DNA of 43,198 nt from Byssochlamys sp. IMV 00236 (lineage: Eukaryota > Ascomycota > Eurotiomycetes > Eurotiales > Thermoascaceae): assembly GCA_001931875.2 (NCBI GenBank), contig MSJH02000780.1, positions 1 through 43,198 of the forward strand, written 5' to 3'. Shown piece after piece: positions 10,704 through 21,742 of this stretch; within the stretch, counting starts at the first letter, position 1; the number at the start of each line of letters is the position of its first letter. Made by a program: the position numbers and the translations under genes. Under the pieces are notes generated by a model. The model was given only the letters and a program-made list of their open reading frames with translations, did no database searches and was not told where the DNA came from.

Positions 10704-12652
10704 TTATTGTTTTTGATCTATTAACTGGTGGTAATATGCACGTACTTCGTCTATTCGCTCCTTGATACTTGGTCTTGCCAATCTAGCGTTCCATTTATTC
10801 CATGTATCCTCATTTACTTCTTCCAACAGCCTCATCTTCGCATCCACCGCTTCTCCCCGCGGACTGACCTCTTTCACGGAAAGCAATTGATCCGAGAGAT
10901 ACTTTCCATCTTTACGTACGTTTGCAGGTGATCCAGTCACTTCTGCTAAAAATGCTGCAAGGTTTCGGACTGCTCGCTTTGTAGGCTTTGTCCACATAAA
11001 CATCACTTGAAATACATGCGGCTGGTCCACAAAGATTTCCAAGGTGATCTTTGTCGGTTTCCCGTACTGTTTATCGTTCTTATCGGGGAACGTGCCGGTT
11101 CCTTGAAGGGCAAGGTAAATTGATTCATCTCGGAGTCGTTCGGACTTGCCACATTGCTAAATAGAATTGTGCAGTGAGCTTTAGAAAGAAGAAGATAAAG
11201 TCATCAACTTACAACCAAGAGGGGTGGAAGTCCTCTTAATCGACGTCTATCAAAGACAGGGCTAACCATTGGCAGCTTGAGTGCTTCATTCGGTGCATAA
11301 AACTGGACACGGTACATGCCGTTGTCATCGCCCGTGTGCGGTACAGGAATACCAAATGGACCAATGGATTCTCTATGTTGTGTCGCATCGTCTTCGTCTT
11401 CTGGGATTGTCAGTTTATGTTTCTTTTTGGCCTCCTTGGCCTTTTTACTCGCTTCTTCTAGCACCTTGATGTCCTGCTGTCGTTGAGGAAGCTGTGCATA
11501 ATCTAATGCCGGTGAAGGTGCATGTTTAAACCCAACTGCTGGTAAAAAGTCTGTCATCATGTTTAACAGAATGGAAGGAAGTGAATGCGTTAGATCAACC
11601 CTACGTTATGTTATCATATGGTCAAAAACACATGGTACAAGGAAAATATAAATCTTTTTACCATGGACACATCGGCATGGCCCCAGCAGGAAGAGGTAAG
11701 CCAGCGTCTCGAATGGCGAGTAAGAGCGCCATGGTAAGTCCACCACCAGCTGAATCACCAGAGATAACGATCTTTTTAGGATCCGTCGGTAAGAGCCCCT
11801 CGCCTTCTGGAGGCTGAATAAGGTAAAGATAGGTAGCTAATGCGTCTTCTAGAGCTGCTGGGAATGGATTTTGTGGAGCTAGTCTATAGTTGATAGAACA
11901 GGTGCGACAATTGGAATACTACAAAAAGTTATTATCACTTTGGTAGCGCATATAGTATATGTATATATATATTACCTTGATCAATTTGGTCAAGAAGGGT
12001 CTGTACATTTCATAGTTACAAAGATAGTATGCTCCACCATGCAAATAAAGAACAACACTTTCCTTACAAGGGTCCAATGGGTTTCCTACTCTTTGAAGCC
12101 ATTCACCTGTGATCTCCGTATCCGTATCTCGCTTTTTACGCCAGTCCCAGCCAATACGTTGCTGTTCTTCATCACTAAACAAAGATTCGAGTAGATCGCC
12201 AGCTCGTTTTCTGTATTCGTTGGGAACCGTAAACTTGGTCCGCTTTAGAAATGGTGAAACAGGAAATTTGAATGCCATGCTAAGTCGTTGCACATCTTCT
12301 ACTGTCAATGAACTCGATCTGTTGATGAAACTGTGAACCGTGTTGAATGTGATGTCGGAAAAGAGTGACCAAGATTTGGCAGCAGGTCCTTTCTAAGCCA
12401 TAAATAAAACAGCAATAATATAAATAAAAAGGGGGAGATACCTGTGATATAGTGACCATAAATGGCATTAAATGCAGTAATATTCATCGTATAAAGCAAC
12501 CCAGCCCATAGTTTATAGTCTTTAAGCATAAAAGGAGATCGATTTCTCGGTACGGTGGACTTGTGCCTTACGAGTACATTTGTTGTTCTATTGAATGTTG
12601 CCGATGTATTTATGATCGTCCTTTTTTTTATGGATTGAATATGGAATAGCAT
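10704..12652 (-). CDS. Hormone-sensitive-lipase-type alpha/beta hydrolase, 573 aa
   Basis: Exons 12652-12442, 12388-11976, 11918-11662, 11600-11213 and 11156-10704 splice to 573 residues. Hallmarks of the HSL (alpha/beta hydrolase fold-3) family are visible: oxyanion-hole HGG at about 187-189 (YLHGGAYY), nucleophile motif GDSAGG with Ser about 264, and a candidate acid/base pair Asp about 433 (ERLRDES) and His about 470 (DQPHVFQ). The expected activity is hydrolysis of acyl esters such as acylglycerols or steryl esters; the substrate cannot be read. About 120 residues lie between the nucleophile and the Asp, including a Lys/Ala/Glu-rich stretch ([13 protein letters not shown]), longer than needed for the fold. 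The first 40 residues are basic, Ser/Thr-rich and free of acidic residues, like a mitochondrial presequence; Met42 is an alternative start. Intron 1 uses the second of two close AG acceptors, since only that keeps the frame. Confidence 0.9.
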
Positions 12653-12933
12653 TGATAATTGTTAAAAAAGAGAGAAAGAAATAGCTGAAATATATATGGC
12701 ATCATGTCAAATCATTACTACTACTAAAAAAAGTTAAAGAAAGAAAGAAAGAGCGCGCAAATCGCTGATCATTATTCTACGTAAGATTTATGCAATCTAT
12801 ATCCTAAAAAAGGATCTTCTCTATGGTCAATCATAACATGCAAAGACCACCTTCATCCCCTCCTTATTATGCAACTTATTGCCAAATTACATAAAATGTG
12901 TACTAAAAATCTGCCAAGATTTATTGTAAAGTC

Positions 12934-13424
12934 TTATTTTGTCTTCTTTTCTAAATCGAAAACCCCAAAGCGTTTGTTAAAGAGAAATTCCTTGATAAAC
13001 AATGGCAAATAGTAAAGGACGATGAATATCCATGACATGGCACCCGTAGTAATATAACGAGGTGCTGTAGCTTGACTGACTTTCTTGACGACACGCGATG
13101 CAAAGACTTCGGTTGGAGTAGAATGAGGACCTAGAGTAATCATGTTAGAGTCACCACGCGTTGTCCCCCATCACTTTGAGTTACCTTGAGATAAGGATGC
13201 TCTGGCAATAATATAGTTGGCAACGGGTGCATAAAGGGAGCCTATTCCGTACATATCAGAATTCCCTTTCCTCCCTCTTTTATTTTCACACATTGCTCCT
13301 CGCATAATATTCTTGATGCTTACCTTCTGGCACAAGATTGCCTGCTTCTCCAGCTGCTCCGATGTTGGATCGAATGGCACCTGATAAGAACAGCGTTAAT
13401 AAGTCCCTTCTTTTATTAATGCTT

Positions 13425-13457
<33 letters not shown>

Positions 13458-14337
13458 TTTTCTTTTACCTGGAGCAACAACAGTGACTTGGATACCAAAG
13501 GGCTTTAGTTCCATACGCAAGGTATCCGACATAGAATGAACAGCGGCCTTAGAGAGAGCATAGATACCTTTGAAAAGCAATGGTTAGAATAATATATACA
13601 AAATATACATTTTCTTTTCGCTTTGCTTTTTCATTTACCAGCCCAAGGTGTACTCGTGTATCCTACCACAGAACCAATGTTGACGATCTTACCCCTCTTT
13701 CTCTTGGCCATGTGAACAGCAACAGCACGACACATAGCAAGGGTACCAAACACATTAGTATTTACACATTGCTGAGCCTTATCCAAATCGATATCAAGTA
13801 AAGCACCTACGGCACTAGTAAATGATTAATAATAAAGAAGGTCCCACAACAAAGTCTTTATTTACGGCATTCCTGCATTGTTCACCAAGACGTCTTTATA
13901 AAACAAATATTATCAATACTTAGTCTAATGTGTTTCATATTTATTTTACCTATATGTCCATATTTGGCAATGACATTCTACAAGATATCTCTAAGTGTTA
14001 CTCCCTCTCTTTGTCATTTTTATATATAAATACCTCGATAACTCGTTCGATTGATTCTTGACTCATAATATCTAATCTTTCTTTATCGCAACCAAACTCT
14101 ACAATAGATTAATATATCATAAACAAATTTATGCATTGTAAACACACCTTCCAGCCCCTCCATGGCCTCGACGCGACGTGCAGTAGCAATGACTTTATTT
14201 CCTTCTTTGGCAAATACCTTTGCAAGTGAATAGCCTATGTATGTTAATCTTTTTTTGTTATTATACATTTTCTCATGTATTTTACCAATCCCTCCGCTTG
14301 AACAGCCAGTGATTAATACAATAGGTTGGTTAGACAT
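12934..14337 (-). CDS. AYR1: Ayr1-like short-chain dehydrogenase/reductase, 281 aa, ten exons
   Basis: Exons 14337-14286, 14234-14148, 14098-14034, 13977-13950, 13893-13866, 13814-13639, 13567-13469, 13380-13324, 13241-13185 and 13130-12934 splice in phase to 281 residues (yeast Ayr1 is 297). Classical SDR motifs are present: cofactor loop TGCSSGGIG near the N-terminus, ARR after strand 2, NNAG, the catalytic Ser in NIGSVVG and YALSK. The C-terminus has a hydrophobic segment (WIFIVLYYLPLFI) fit for membrane anchoring. By family it is an NADPH-dependent 1-acyl-dihydroxyacetone-phosphate reductase of ER or lipid droplets, used in phosphatidate synthesis; other SDR lipid or retinol reductases cannot be excluded. 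One intron carries a (CT)n microsatellite. The last three exons are duplicated in inverse orientation at 1-480. Confidence 0.88.
13424..13449. repeat. (CT)n microsatellite inside an AYR1-like intron
   Basis: The tract lies in the 88-nt intron 13468-13381 of the reductase gene and is followed on the plus strand by a T-run. Its counterpart opens the window at 1-22. Confidence 0.85.
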
Positions 14338-14671
14338 ATTTTCAAATAGAAAAAGAAAGAAGAAAGATAAAAGAAAAAGATGACTTAGTTTGATATCCGC
14401 CATAAAAAGCAACTGGAAATTGATGTGATACAATAGTTTGGACCTAGAATTTTGTCCTAATCTTGTTTATCAAACACACATTTGTATATACTTTAATGAC
14501 ATATTATATAAAAGAGTTTATTTATACTGTACAAATGATAATAATAAATAAAGAGTAAAGAAATAAAAGGAATGAAAGAGAGACATGTTGAGGGGTATAG
14601 ATTCGTGGTATATATATATATTATATGCGTGTGTGCGTGTGTGCGTGTGTGTGTATAAAATATCTAGTTGA

Positions 14672-14911
14672 TCAACATAATGCTTTCATATTATTTGTTT
14701 TATGATGTTGATGTCCACAATGAGTCGCCAATGTGTTGTTACTTGATATTGATGAAGTATCATCTTCTAATGCAGGGAATGAGAAATAAAGCTCTTCAAA
14801 TGGACTTTTTGCTTCGATAGGTACTGATGTTGGTTTATTATTGGGTAGCACAGATTGTAAAAGTTGTTTTACAATAGAGGGTATCTTATTGGGTTCTCGT
14901 TGATTGTTCAT
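14672..14911 (-). CDS. Small hypothetical protein, 79 aa
   Basis: I do not recognise it. The 79-residue ORF starts MNNQREPNKIPSIVKQLL and has ordinary composition (Ser, Asn, Pro-rich, with His/Cys near the end). Its support is the upstream layout: a TATA-like ATAAATATAAAAAG about 60-70 bp before the ATG, followed by a C/T-rich leader, as at other genes here. There are no membrane segments or known domains. Downstream is a GT/GC microsatellite (14625-14654). It could still be a chance ORF. Confidence 0.42.
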   Translation of the reverse strand: MNNQREPNKIPSIVKQLLQSVLPNNKPTSVPIEAKSPFEELYFSFPALEDDTSSISSNNTLATHCGHQHHKTNNMKALC

Positions 14912-15095
14912 TTGTTAATAAAGAGAAAGAGGAAAAGGGAAAGGAAAATAAGGTTGATGGGTACTTTTTATATTTATTTTAAAAAGAGAGGTGATTTATT
15001 GATTCTAAAAAAGGGGACAGCATGTGCTTAAAATATATATGCTCAAATATGCCTCAAAAAAAAAAAGGGGTGTACAATCTCCTCATTTCTTTTTG

Positions 15096-15140
<45 letters not shown>

Positions 15141-16212
15141 GTCTGTTTGTGTCTCTTTGCTTCTTTACACGTGTCAATCCGATACTTTATTGTGATTTTC
15201 ACTTTTTATATAATCAACTGTTAATGCCAAAAAAAAGAAGGCGCGTACCCTTCTCTCTCTCTCTCTCTCTTTCTTCCTCTCCATCTCACTCTCACGCATT
15301 TGCAAAAAAAAGGTGATGTTTTTTATTATTTTTATTACGAGTCTTGTGCTTTTCTATTCTTGGAAGCAATTTCTAGCAACATCCATGCTTGTGAAAACAA
15401 ATGATAACTTTTCTAGTTTTATTTCCTCTCTTAAATAGAATGTGTGAATAGCCTAACAACAACAAAAAGAGACTTATCCATTTTTTTCCGTTCTGGGTCT
15501 TCTCTTTTTTCAATGTTTTTTTTCCCACAACTCGGAAGCTCTGATCCTTTACCTCAGTTTGTGACACTGACAACAGCCATTTTATTTTTACCGTTTCTTT
15601 CTTTCTTTGGAAGTGCCTTGTTGACATGTACTCTGAATTCTACAAGTGATTCATTATATTTAATATATCTCCCCTGTCAGTAGTTTACTTTGGTGAAAAG
15701 AGATTGATTTTAAAAATAGTCCGTATTGGTTCACTACAGACAGGTCATTTGACGTTTCACTGCACCATAGCTATCCACGATCCATGCCCTGGACTAGAGA
15801 AGGAAAGAGACGAAACCAGTTTTCATTAGCATTTTTCACTTATTTGTTTACTCTTACACAAATCTTTTTGATCTTTACTGATCTGTAAATAAAAGATAGG
15901 GTAAACCTTTGTTCGGTAAATGAACATGCATCCCTTTCTCTATTGTCTTTGAAACTACAATACAGCCATCTTTTATGCAAAAAAAGAACGCGTAAACATT
16001 CAGCTGTCCTTCGATCGAAATAAAAAGAATCCGTGTATTTTATATCTCATAGTACACACACACTCTCTCTCTCTTTTTCTTTGTATAAACACAAGAGCAT
16101 TGCCCGCATCAAGAGATATAAATATTTGACATATAGAGAGATCATGATGTATTCATGGACTACATGATCGGACCCGTTCATGTGAGCATTGTCTTCCTAA
16201 ATAATCACTGTT
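14912..16212. repeat. Low-complexity intergenic region
   Basis: This stretch is dominated by simple sequence: (CT)n at about 15103-15132 and 15253-15270, smaller CT tracts near 16062-16076, and A- and T-runs. ORFs in it (for example 15444-15683) are hydrophobic and T-rich by composition, with no support. It holds the small ORF's promoter at the left edge and the 3' flank of the Apd1-like gene at the right. Confidence 0.6.
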
Positions 16213-17200
16213 TCACCATTTTATTCTGTTACATTTACTTTCTTTAAAGCTATTGGACATACATCCTCTATACAAATCCTTAATCACTTTTCCATTCAAA
16301 ATTGTCTCCTCTACAATTGATCTACAGTGACATGACTTGACACGACCATACCAAATACCTGTCTGACCCTTGTGGATATAGCAAATGACATTTCCCGCAA
16401 ATTTATGACCTTTTTTTTTTTTTTTGAAAACACATCTTAAAACTTTAGGTCACAAGAGTCATAACGCACTTACCTCCAACATGGCTCACCATCAAGACAG
16501 TCGTACCCCCTTCTCCATCATGAACGTCTAAATCTCTCAAGACATGATCAAACTCACGATTCAAGATCGGTGCTGTGATACCACATCGCTTATCTCTCTT
16601 TCTGTGTGAACAAATGAGGATCATTGATTCGTATGGGTTTGGATATACACCAAGTTCCTTTAAATCAGCCGATTTGAATGCCTCTTTTACGTCCTCTAGT
16701 GGTCCTTCAGGCAAGGGCCTCTTCACAAAGACGTCATAGATGGTTTGAGCGTCATCAGCCGTGACATTACCGACGACGATGTTATCTGGCAAGATGATTA
16801 CATCCATCGCACATTGAACAGTAGTTGAGTGTGTGGGAATATGAGATGTGTTGGTGATAAACGTACGCCAGGGCATAGGGTTTGCCTTGATCATGGCACT
16901 CAATTCGGCAGCAAGGGTGCCTTCGTCTTCTTCTATACGTTCTGCCCAATCACATTGGGCTGTACTGATCATCAAGTGTCGTCCATAAGGTGACATTGAA
17001 CCTAGTAAAGGTGACTCGGTATCGAATTGAAGATAGGAGGGATAGTTTTGGTGATCGTCACAATCAGCAGAACAGTTGTTGCAATCTTGTATAACGACAT
17101 CTTCAGGTGGTAGCTGATCAGTCTCAACCTCGACTGTTTCTTCTTTCTTTGTTTCTCCACCGGAAAAATAGGTGCTAATTGTATTCAAAATGGATGACAT
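16213..17200 (-). CDS. APD1: Apd1/sucrase-ferredoxin-like [2Fe-2S] protein, 307 aa
   Basis: Exons 17200-16474 and 16409-16213 give 307 residues. Reading only the first exon to its in-frame stop would hide the C-terminus: a GTAAGT donor cuts HVGG, and the next exon resumes GHKFAGNVI and then GIWYGRV. These are the hallmarks of the thioredoxin-like Apd1/Aim32 (Suc_Fer-like) family, together with SHRKRDKRCG. In yeast these are cytosolic and mitochondrial [2Fe-2S] proteins with Cys and His cluster ligands; HVGGHKFAGN supplies candidate His ligands and the Cys in KRCG a candidate Cys. Cys pairs near residues 40-47 (CNNCSADC) may be extra. The protein ends in Trp (RIKW), resembling C-terminal Trp signals for cytosolic Fe-S assembly targeting. 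The acceptor follows a 17-nt A-run. Confidence 0.87.
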
Positions 17201-18338
17201 AATTGTGTAAAAAGAAGAAAGAAGAAAAAAAGAAAGAGGGAATGGGTTGTCGGGAATTGTTTTTATCAGATTTTTTTTGTGTTAGATGACAACACAGATT
17301 TGCATATACAAATGAAAGGGAAATGACCATATAGAAAACATATAAACTATATACATTGATAATAACATCACTTCTTTCTTTTCTCTCTTTCATCTTGAAC
17401 TCTTTATTTCTATTATGTACGAAAATCTGATAACTATGACAGTGTGAAACACTTTAAATTTGGTAGGACAACAATTCTAATAGGAAAAGTCCGATCTCTG
17501 CTTGTGTTATCGAACCATGAAGGAGCTGAACATTTCTTTAAGCAGTTTGAGAATAAAGGCCAACAATGCCATCAGGCATATACATGCATCTATTTTATAT
17601 ATGAAAATGATTCGCATAATAAGATGGCTGTGGTCAATACTTTAGCTTCTATTTGTGTACATGGTTTTCATTGTGTTATAAAGAGTCTATTCATTATTTT
17701 TTTAATGCATAATCTTAACTACAATTATTCTTTACTGATAGAAACCTAACAACATTTTAAATAACGTTTCTCTTCTTTTTTTTTAATCTTCACTTGGGGT
17801 GTAACTATGATTGTACTACTACAACTCTGAATGAGCGGCTGTAAGTTTCTGTTTAGACATATAAAAGTTTGCACTACAGCTTACTGGAAAAATGATAGGA
17901 CGTGTCTGTATAATGAAATGAAAGGATCAGAAAGAGATGGTGGTGAGCCTTGAGGCATAGTTTGCAACGGTCATGACCATTGAGTTATATGCCATTATTT
18001 TTTATTACACAAAGCCGAATAGTATCATATTCAAGCATTGACAACACCAAGTTCATGTCGTACCTATACCAGCATTTGAGGAGGGGAGGGGGGAATCGTG
18101 AATTTTGTTTTTAAAGAAAAAAAGCTTAAGAAAGTATCTTGTATAAGAGAAGAAACATACATCTGACAACAGTAAAGAATTAAATATTATGATTTCAAGC
18201 TTAGCTCCATAAGAAGATGTAGCAAAACCACTCAAGTTTAAAAATAAGCATACGGTTGCATTTCAATACGTGACCGTATTTTTGTGGAGGATATAGAATG
18301 ACTATACATTGGCTACTAATTTCTTTTCATTATACAAA
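17201..18338. other. Divergent intergenic region (Apd1-like / ING)
   Basis: It is the promoter side of both flanking genes. The Apd1-like leader is C/T-rich on the minus strand (17205-17240). An ORF of 101 codons at 17444-17749 (+) has no recognisable motifs and a hydrophobic tail; I treat it as chance. No RNA gene or repeat was seen. Confidence 0.5.
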
Positions 18339-19216
18339 ATGACAAAAACTACAAAAGAGTCACCATTGACAGCTGCCTTTCTTGGCGAATACTCTGATAG
18401 TAAGTGAATCTTTTATAATTACAGTTTTTATTAATTACAACCAAAATAACCCAGCTGTGGAAGATTTACCTCTTGAATTACGACGAAATTATACCCTCAT
18501 ACGACAACTAGATGATAATGCAGAAGAGTTGATGTATCAAGTAGAAAAAGAAACAATGCTGCTAACAACATCAGGGAAAGATTTATCACCAGAAGAAAGA
18601 AAAAAAAAATTAGAGCATATTAGCAATTTATTAAAGGAAGTGATTAATAAAGGAGAAGAAAAATATGCACTGGCTAAATCAACCTATGATTCTGTTGATC
18701 GACACTGTACAAAACTAGATAATGATCTAGAAAGAATAGAGGCTGAACAACAGTTATTGGAACCAACACATAGAATGTATGAACATGCTCAGTATGAATC
18801 AATAAAACCTTCTCAAGGTGAATCAAGGAGAGGCAGAAAGAAAAAAACAAACGAAGAAGACTATTCTTCTGATAATTTACAAAAGTAAGGAAAAAGAAAA
18901 AAGAGAGAAAAATACAATACCAACCCATTGTATCCTAGGGAAATCTCCTTCAGTAACATGCCTATTGATCCAAATGAACCACGTTATTGTTATTGTCAAC
19001 GAGTCTCTTTTGGTGAAATGGTTGCTTGTGATAACCCAGGCGTAAGTCAATTATTTTATTGTGTATATGCATATACTTAGTTCAAAGATATAGTGTGAGA
19101 TCGAATGGTTTCATTATGAATGTGTTGGGTTAGATTCGCGGCCAAAAGGAGCATGGTTCTGTAAACATTGCGCAGTTACACATAGTACGACAACCAAAAA
19201 GAAACAGAAACACTAA
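18339..19216 (+). CDS. ING-family chromatin protein with PHD finger, 238 aa
   Basis: Exons 18339-18399, 18455-18884, 18939-19041 and 19094-19216 give 238 residues. The N-terminal ING domain (about 15-120) shows [17 protein letters not shown] and a long coiled coil ending [16 protein letters not shown] basic linker (RRGRKKK) follows. The C-terminal PHD finger has the C4HC3 pattern: [19 protein letters not shown], then WFHYECVGL and WFCKHC. ING PHD fingers read H3K4me3 and recruit histone acetyltransferase or deacetylase complexes; fungal relatives are Yng1, Yng2 and Pho23, and I cannot choose among them. For intron 1 the acceptor at 18454 (55-nt intron) was chosen over an AG at 18424 that would leave only 25 nt. 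Its TAA overlaps the stop of cyclin H. Confidence 0.92.
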
Positions 19217-20295
19217 TCCACTCTGGCCTTCTTCTTTTTGTCCTCTTCCTCATTACCCTTTTCTGCTAAACGCTTCTTGTTTCTACTACAATGTCAATAA
19301 AACAAATCTTTAATGAATGTATATAACTTACAGAGTTGTATCTGGATAAGTCACCAGGCGTAGACGATAATCAATCTTCTTTGCTTCCTCTTGTAATACC
19401 GGCTTATGATCTTCTGTGAATAACTCCATGATTCCATTAATGATACTGAGCAGCTTTTCAGAATTTGACTCGTTAAACTTTTCTTGTATGTAATTTTTGA
19501 TCTGATCTTGGAATCCAGCATGATCTTTGCTAGCAATCATGAAGGCTGCAAGTGCAAGTTGAGAAGGTTGATAAATCAGCGGTAGATCGGTTAGCAGCAT
19601 ATCAGGAATAGCATGGTTTACGACATGTTTATACACTAATTTTAACGTCTTCACATCAACAGACTGTTGCATATCTAAAAATAAGCCATAAGCCGGTCTA
19701 AATGGATGATGTACATAGTACTGAAACTTGAGTCCCTGAGAGACTGTGAATTCTAGGTTGAGCACACCTTCTGTAGATGGGAGTCGCAGCGATTTTCCGA
19801 AATCTTCTATTGATATTCTCTCGCTTTCTGACTTGGTAGCTAGAAACAGACAAGTCAAACTACAGAAAAGAGGGTGAGATATGCTTAAGATACAATAGAG
19901 TTCACCTTACAAGATATCCTTGGGATGATAATCCATAACAGTATTGTATAAAAAGAATCGCTTCATATAGATCACAGCTGTTGCCATGACCATATCGCTG
20001 AATTTCAAATGCTTGCACATGCCTTCCAACTGTTTTTCATAAAACCGACACAATGCAAGTTCTTCTTTAGCTGAAAGAAACTTTTCGTCGTCTACTTCCT
20101 TGGAGATGCATTAGTAATTTCATTGAATAATATAAACAAACTTACTGAATCCTTCTTTTGGTTTTTCTTTACGCGATCAATAGCTTCTTCTGTTCGTTTA
20201 TTACGAATAGTCCAGAGCTGTTCTGGACTAAACCGCCAGTGTTGATATTGAGTTGATTCTTCATAGATGGCTGGCTTTTTTGTTGGTGTTGACAT
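19213..20295 (-). CDS. CCL1: Cyclin H (TFIIH/CAK subunit), 312 aa
   Basis: Exons 20295-20146, 20098-19911, 19859-19332 and 19285-19213 give 312 residues (human cyclin H is 323). Family features are the start YEESTQYQHWRFS, then KEELALCRFYEKQL, YMKRFFLYNTVMDYHPKDI and LTCLFLATK in the first cyclin fold, and VHHPFRPAYGLFLDM and YQPSQLALAAFMIAS in the second. The C-terminus is Lys/Glu-rich ([15 protein letters not shown]). Cyclin H pairs with Cdk7/Kin28 in the CAK module of TFIIH, phosphorylating the RNA polymerase II tail and, in many species, cell-cycle kinases. The gene is convergent with the ING gene and shares 4 bp with it. Confidence 0.92.
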
Positions 20296-20425
20296 TAGCA
20301 AGAAAATGAGAAAAAAAAATGTGACGATAGTCAAGTCATTTAATTTTATATAGGATCGAGATATGTTTATTTCTATTAATACATTGTGTGTATATAAACG
20401 TGTACACATACACACACATTATGTC

Positions 20426-20430
<5 letters not shown>

Positions 20431-20456
<26 letters not shown>
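20431..20456. repeat. (AG)n microsatellite
   Basis: A pure AG run upstream of the cyclin H gene, one of several AG/CT tracts in the window. Confidence 0.9.
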
Positions 20457-21742
20457 GGAAGAGGATATACTTTATGGTAAAGTGGGCTTATTACCTACCG
20501 AGAATAACAATTTTGCATATGGCTTGACAAAATAGGAGCACACGCCAATTTTAGCAAGCTCACTTCAAAGACGATCATATCGAGTCTACTTCCTTACAAC
20601 ACTCTTCTTCAAACATACTTGTATTATAGAATTGATACAGCTGAATAGCACAAATGACCCCACAAGTTGAAGAATATGGTTAAAAAGTACTACACCGACA
20701 TAATTCACGCTCCATTTGAATGCTTCACCAAGGAGGAGATAACTTGAGTCTACGGAGTTTCTTTTTGTCATGGTGATGAGTGACTCGTTATCGAAAGAGA
20801 GACAAACTCTCTCTTGACCTTCACGAACAAAAATGTCAGACACTTTGAGTCCGAAGACTTCTGCATCTAGGTGAAGTCTTTGGAATTATGTCTTTGGCAC
20901 ATTTAGAAAGAGATACTTTAAATGATAAAAAGATGTTGAGCATTCATACATGTCGTGTGGCCTTTATATTCCCAAATAGATGATATTCGAGTCTTGGTTA
21001 TGCACGAAAGAGCAGATGACACTTTACCTTTTAACAAAAAGGAGACTAAATTAAAATTTAACTCAATCCAGTAAACTTTTGCGTTGATCTAAAGTTTACT
21101 ATTGTAATAATAATAATAATAATAAAGAGTGATGGTTTTTTCTTGAGAGGATCTTCTTCATTTATATATCAACTGTTACTACTTTGTTCGATAAATGATT
21201 TGTGACAAAATATCTGTTAATAGAGGGAAATCAGTCAAAGAGTTTAATAAAAAGTAGAATTGAGTTCCTCCTAATTGAAGATCTTGATACCCTTTACTGT
21301 CTTAAAACACAAGTCATGCAATACTTGACGATGCAATCGAGCGCAAATCGATTCTTGACATTGTGATAACTTCTATTATGAGACTTGTCGCATCAGTTTA
21401 ATTTAAAAAGAACAATTTTATTATGAAAGGCCTCCACAATCGATTGGATGTAAGTATACTAATCCAGACAGTCGGAATGTGCTGAGCCCGCTTCTTGGCA
21501 TGCATAAGGCTAGTATAGTAAAGAAGCCTTTTGTTATCATGCGCTATAAATGAGTGGCTCTCTATTTTTTTCATCAATACTATTGCAAAAGACACACACA
21601 CACACACATATACATACATACATACATATATAATGACATATTTATATAAGAAAAGGGAAATTTATATATAATATAAACAGCATAATTCAACATAATAATT
21701 ATATTGCTCTTTTGCATAAATGACGTAATAAGTAATATCAAC
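20457..21742. other. Intergenic upstream of cyclin H, 3' of FAR1-like gene
   Basis: The stretch contains a (TAA)n tract (about 21104-21123), (CA)n at 21593-21607 and AT-rich DNA. An 85-codon minus-strand ORF (20843-20586) has a hydrophobic middle but no start context, splice partner or known motif, so it is not called. No other feature seen. Confidence 0.5.

Noticed and set aside
12280..12468. Alternative frame after the first AG of lipase intron 1
   Set aside because: It leads to a frame unrelated to the hydrolase fold; the AG four bases later restores it.
15024..15683. Several ORFs of 66-84 codons on both strands
   Set aside because: They are products of CT/AG microsatellites and T-runs (Ser-Leu repeats, poly-Phe).
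16445..16473. Premature end of the Apd1-like protein after HVGGK
   Set aside because: A GTAAGT donor lies exactly there and the next exon restores the family motif GHKFAGNVI, so it is an intron and not a truncation.
17444..17749. 101-codon plus-strand ORF
   Set aside because: No family features and AT-driven composition; likely chance in the ING/Apd1-like intergenic DNA.
18400..18424. A 25-nt intron in the ING gene (GTAAGT to ACAG)
   Set aside because: All other introns here are 46 nt or longer; an AG at 18454 gives 55 nt, keeps the frame and yields a better ING N-terminus.
21398..21619. Minus-strand ORF beginning in a (CA)n tract
   Set aside because: The start lies in simple repeat and no domain is visible.
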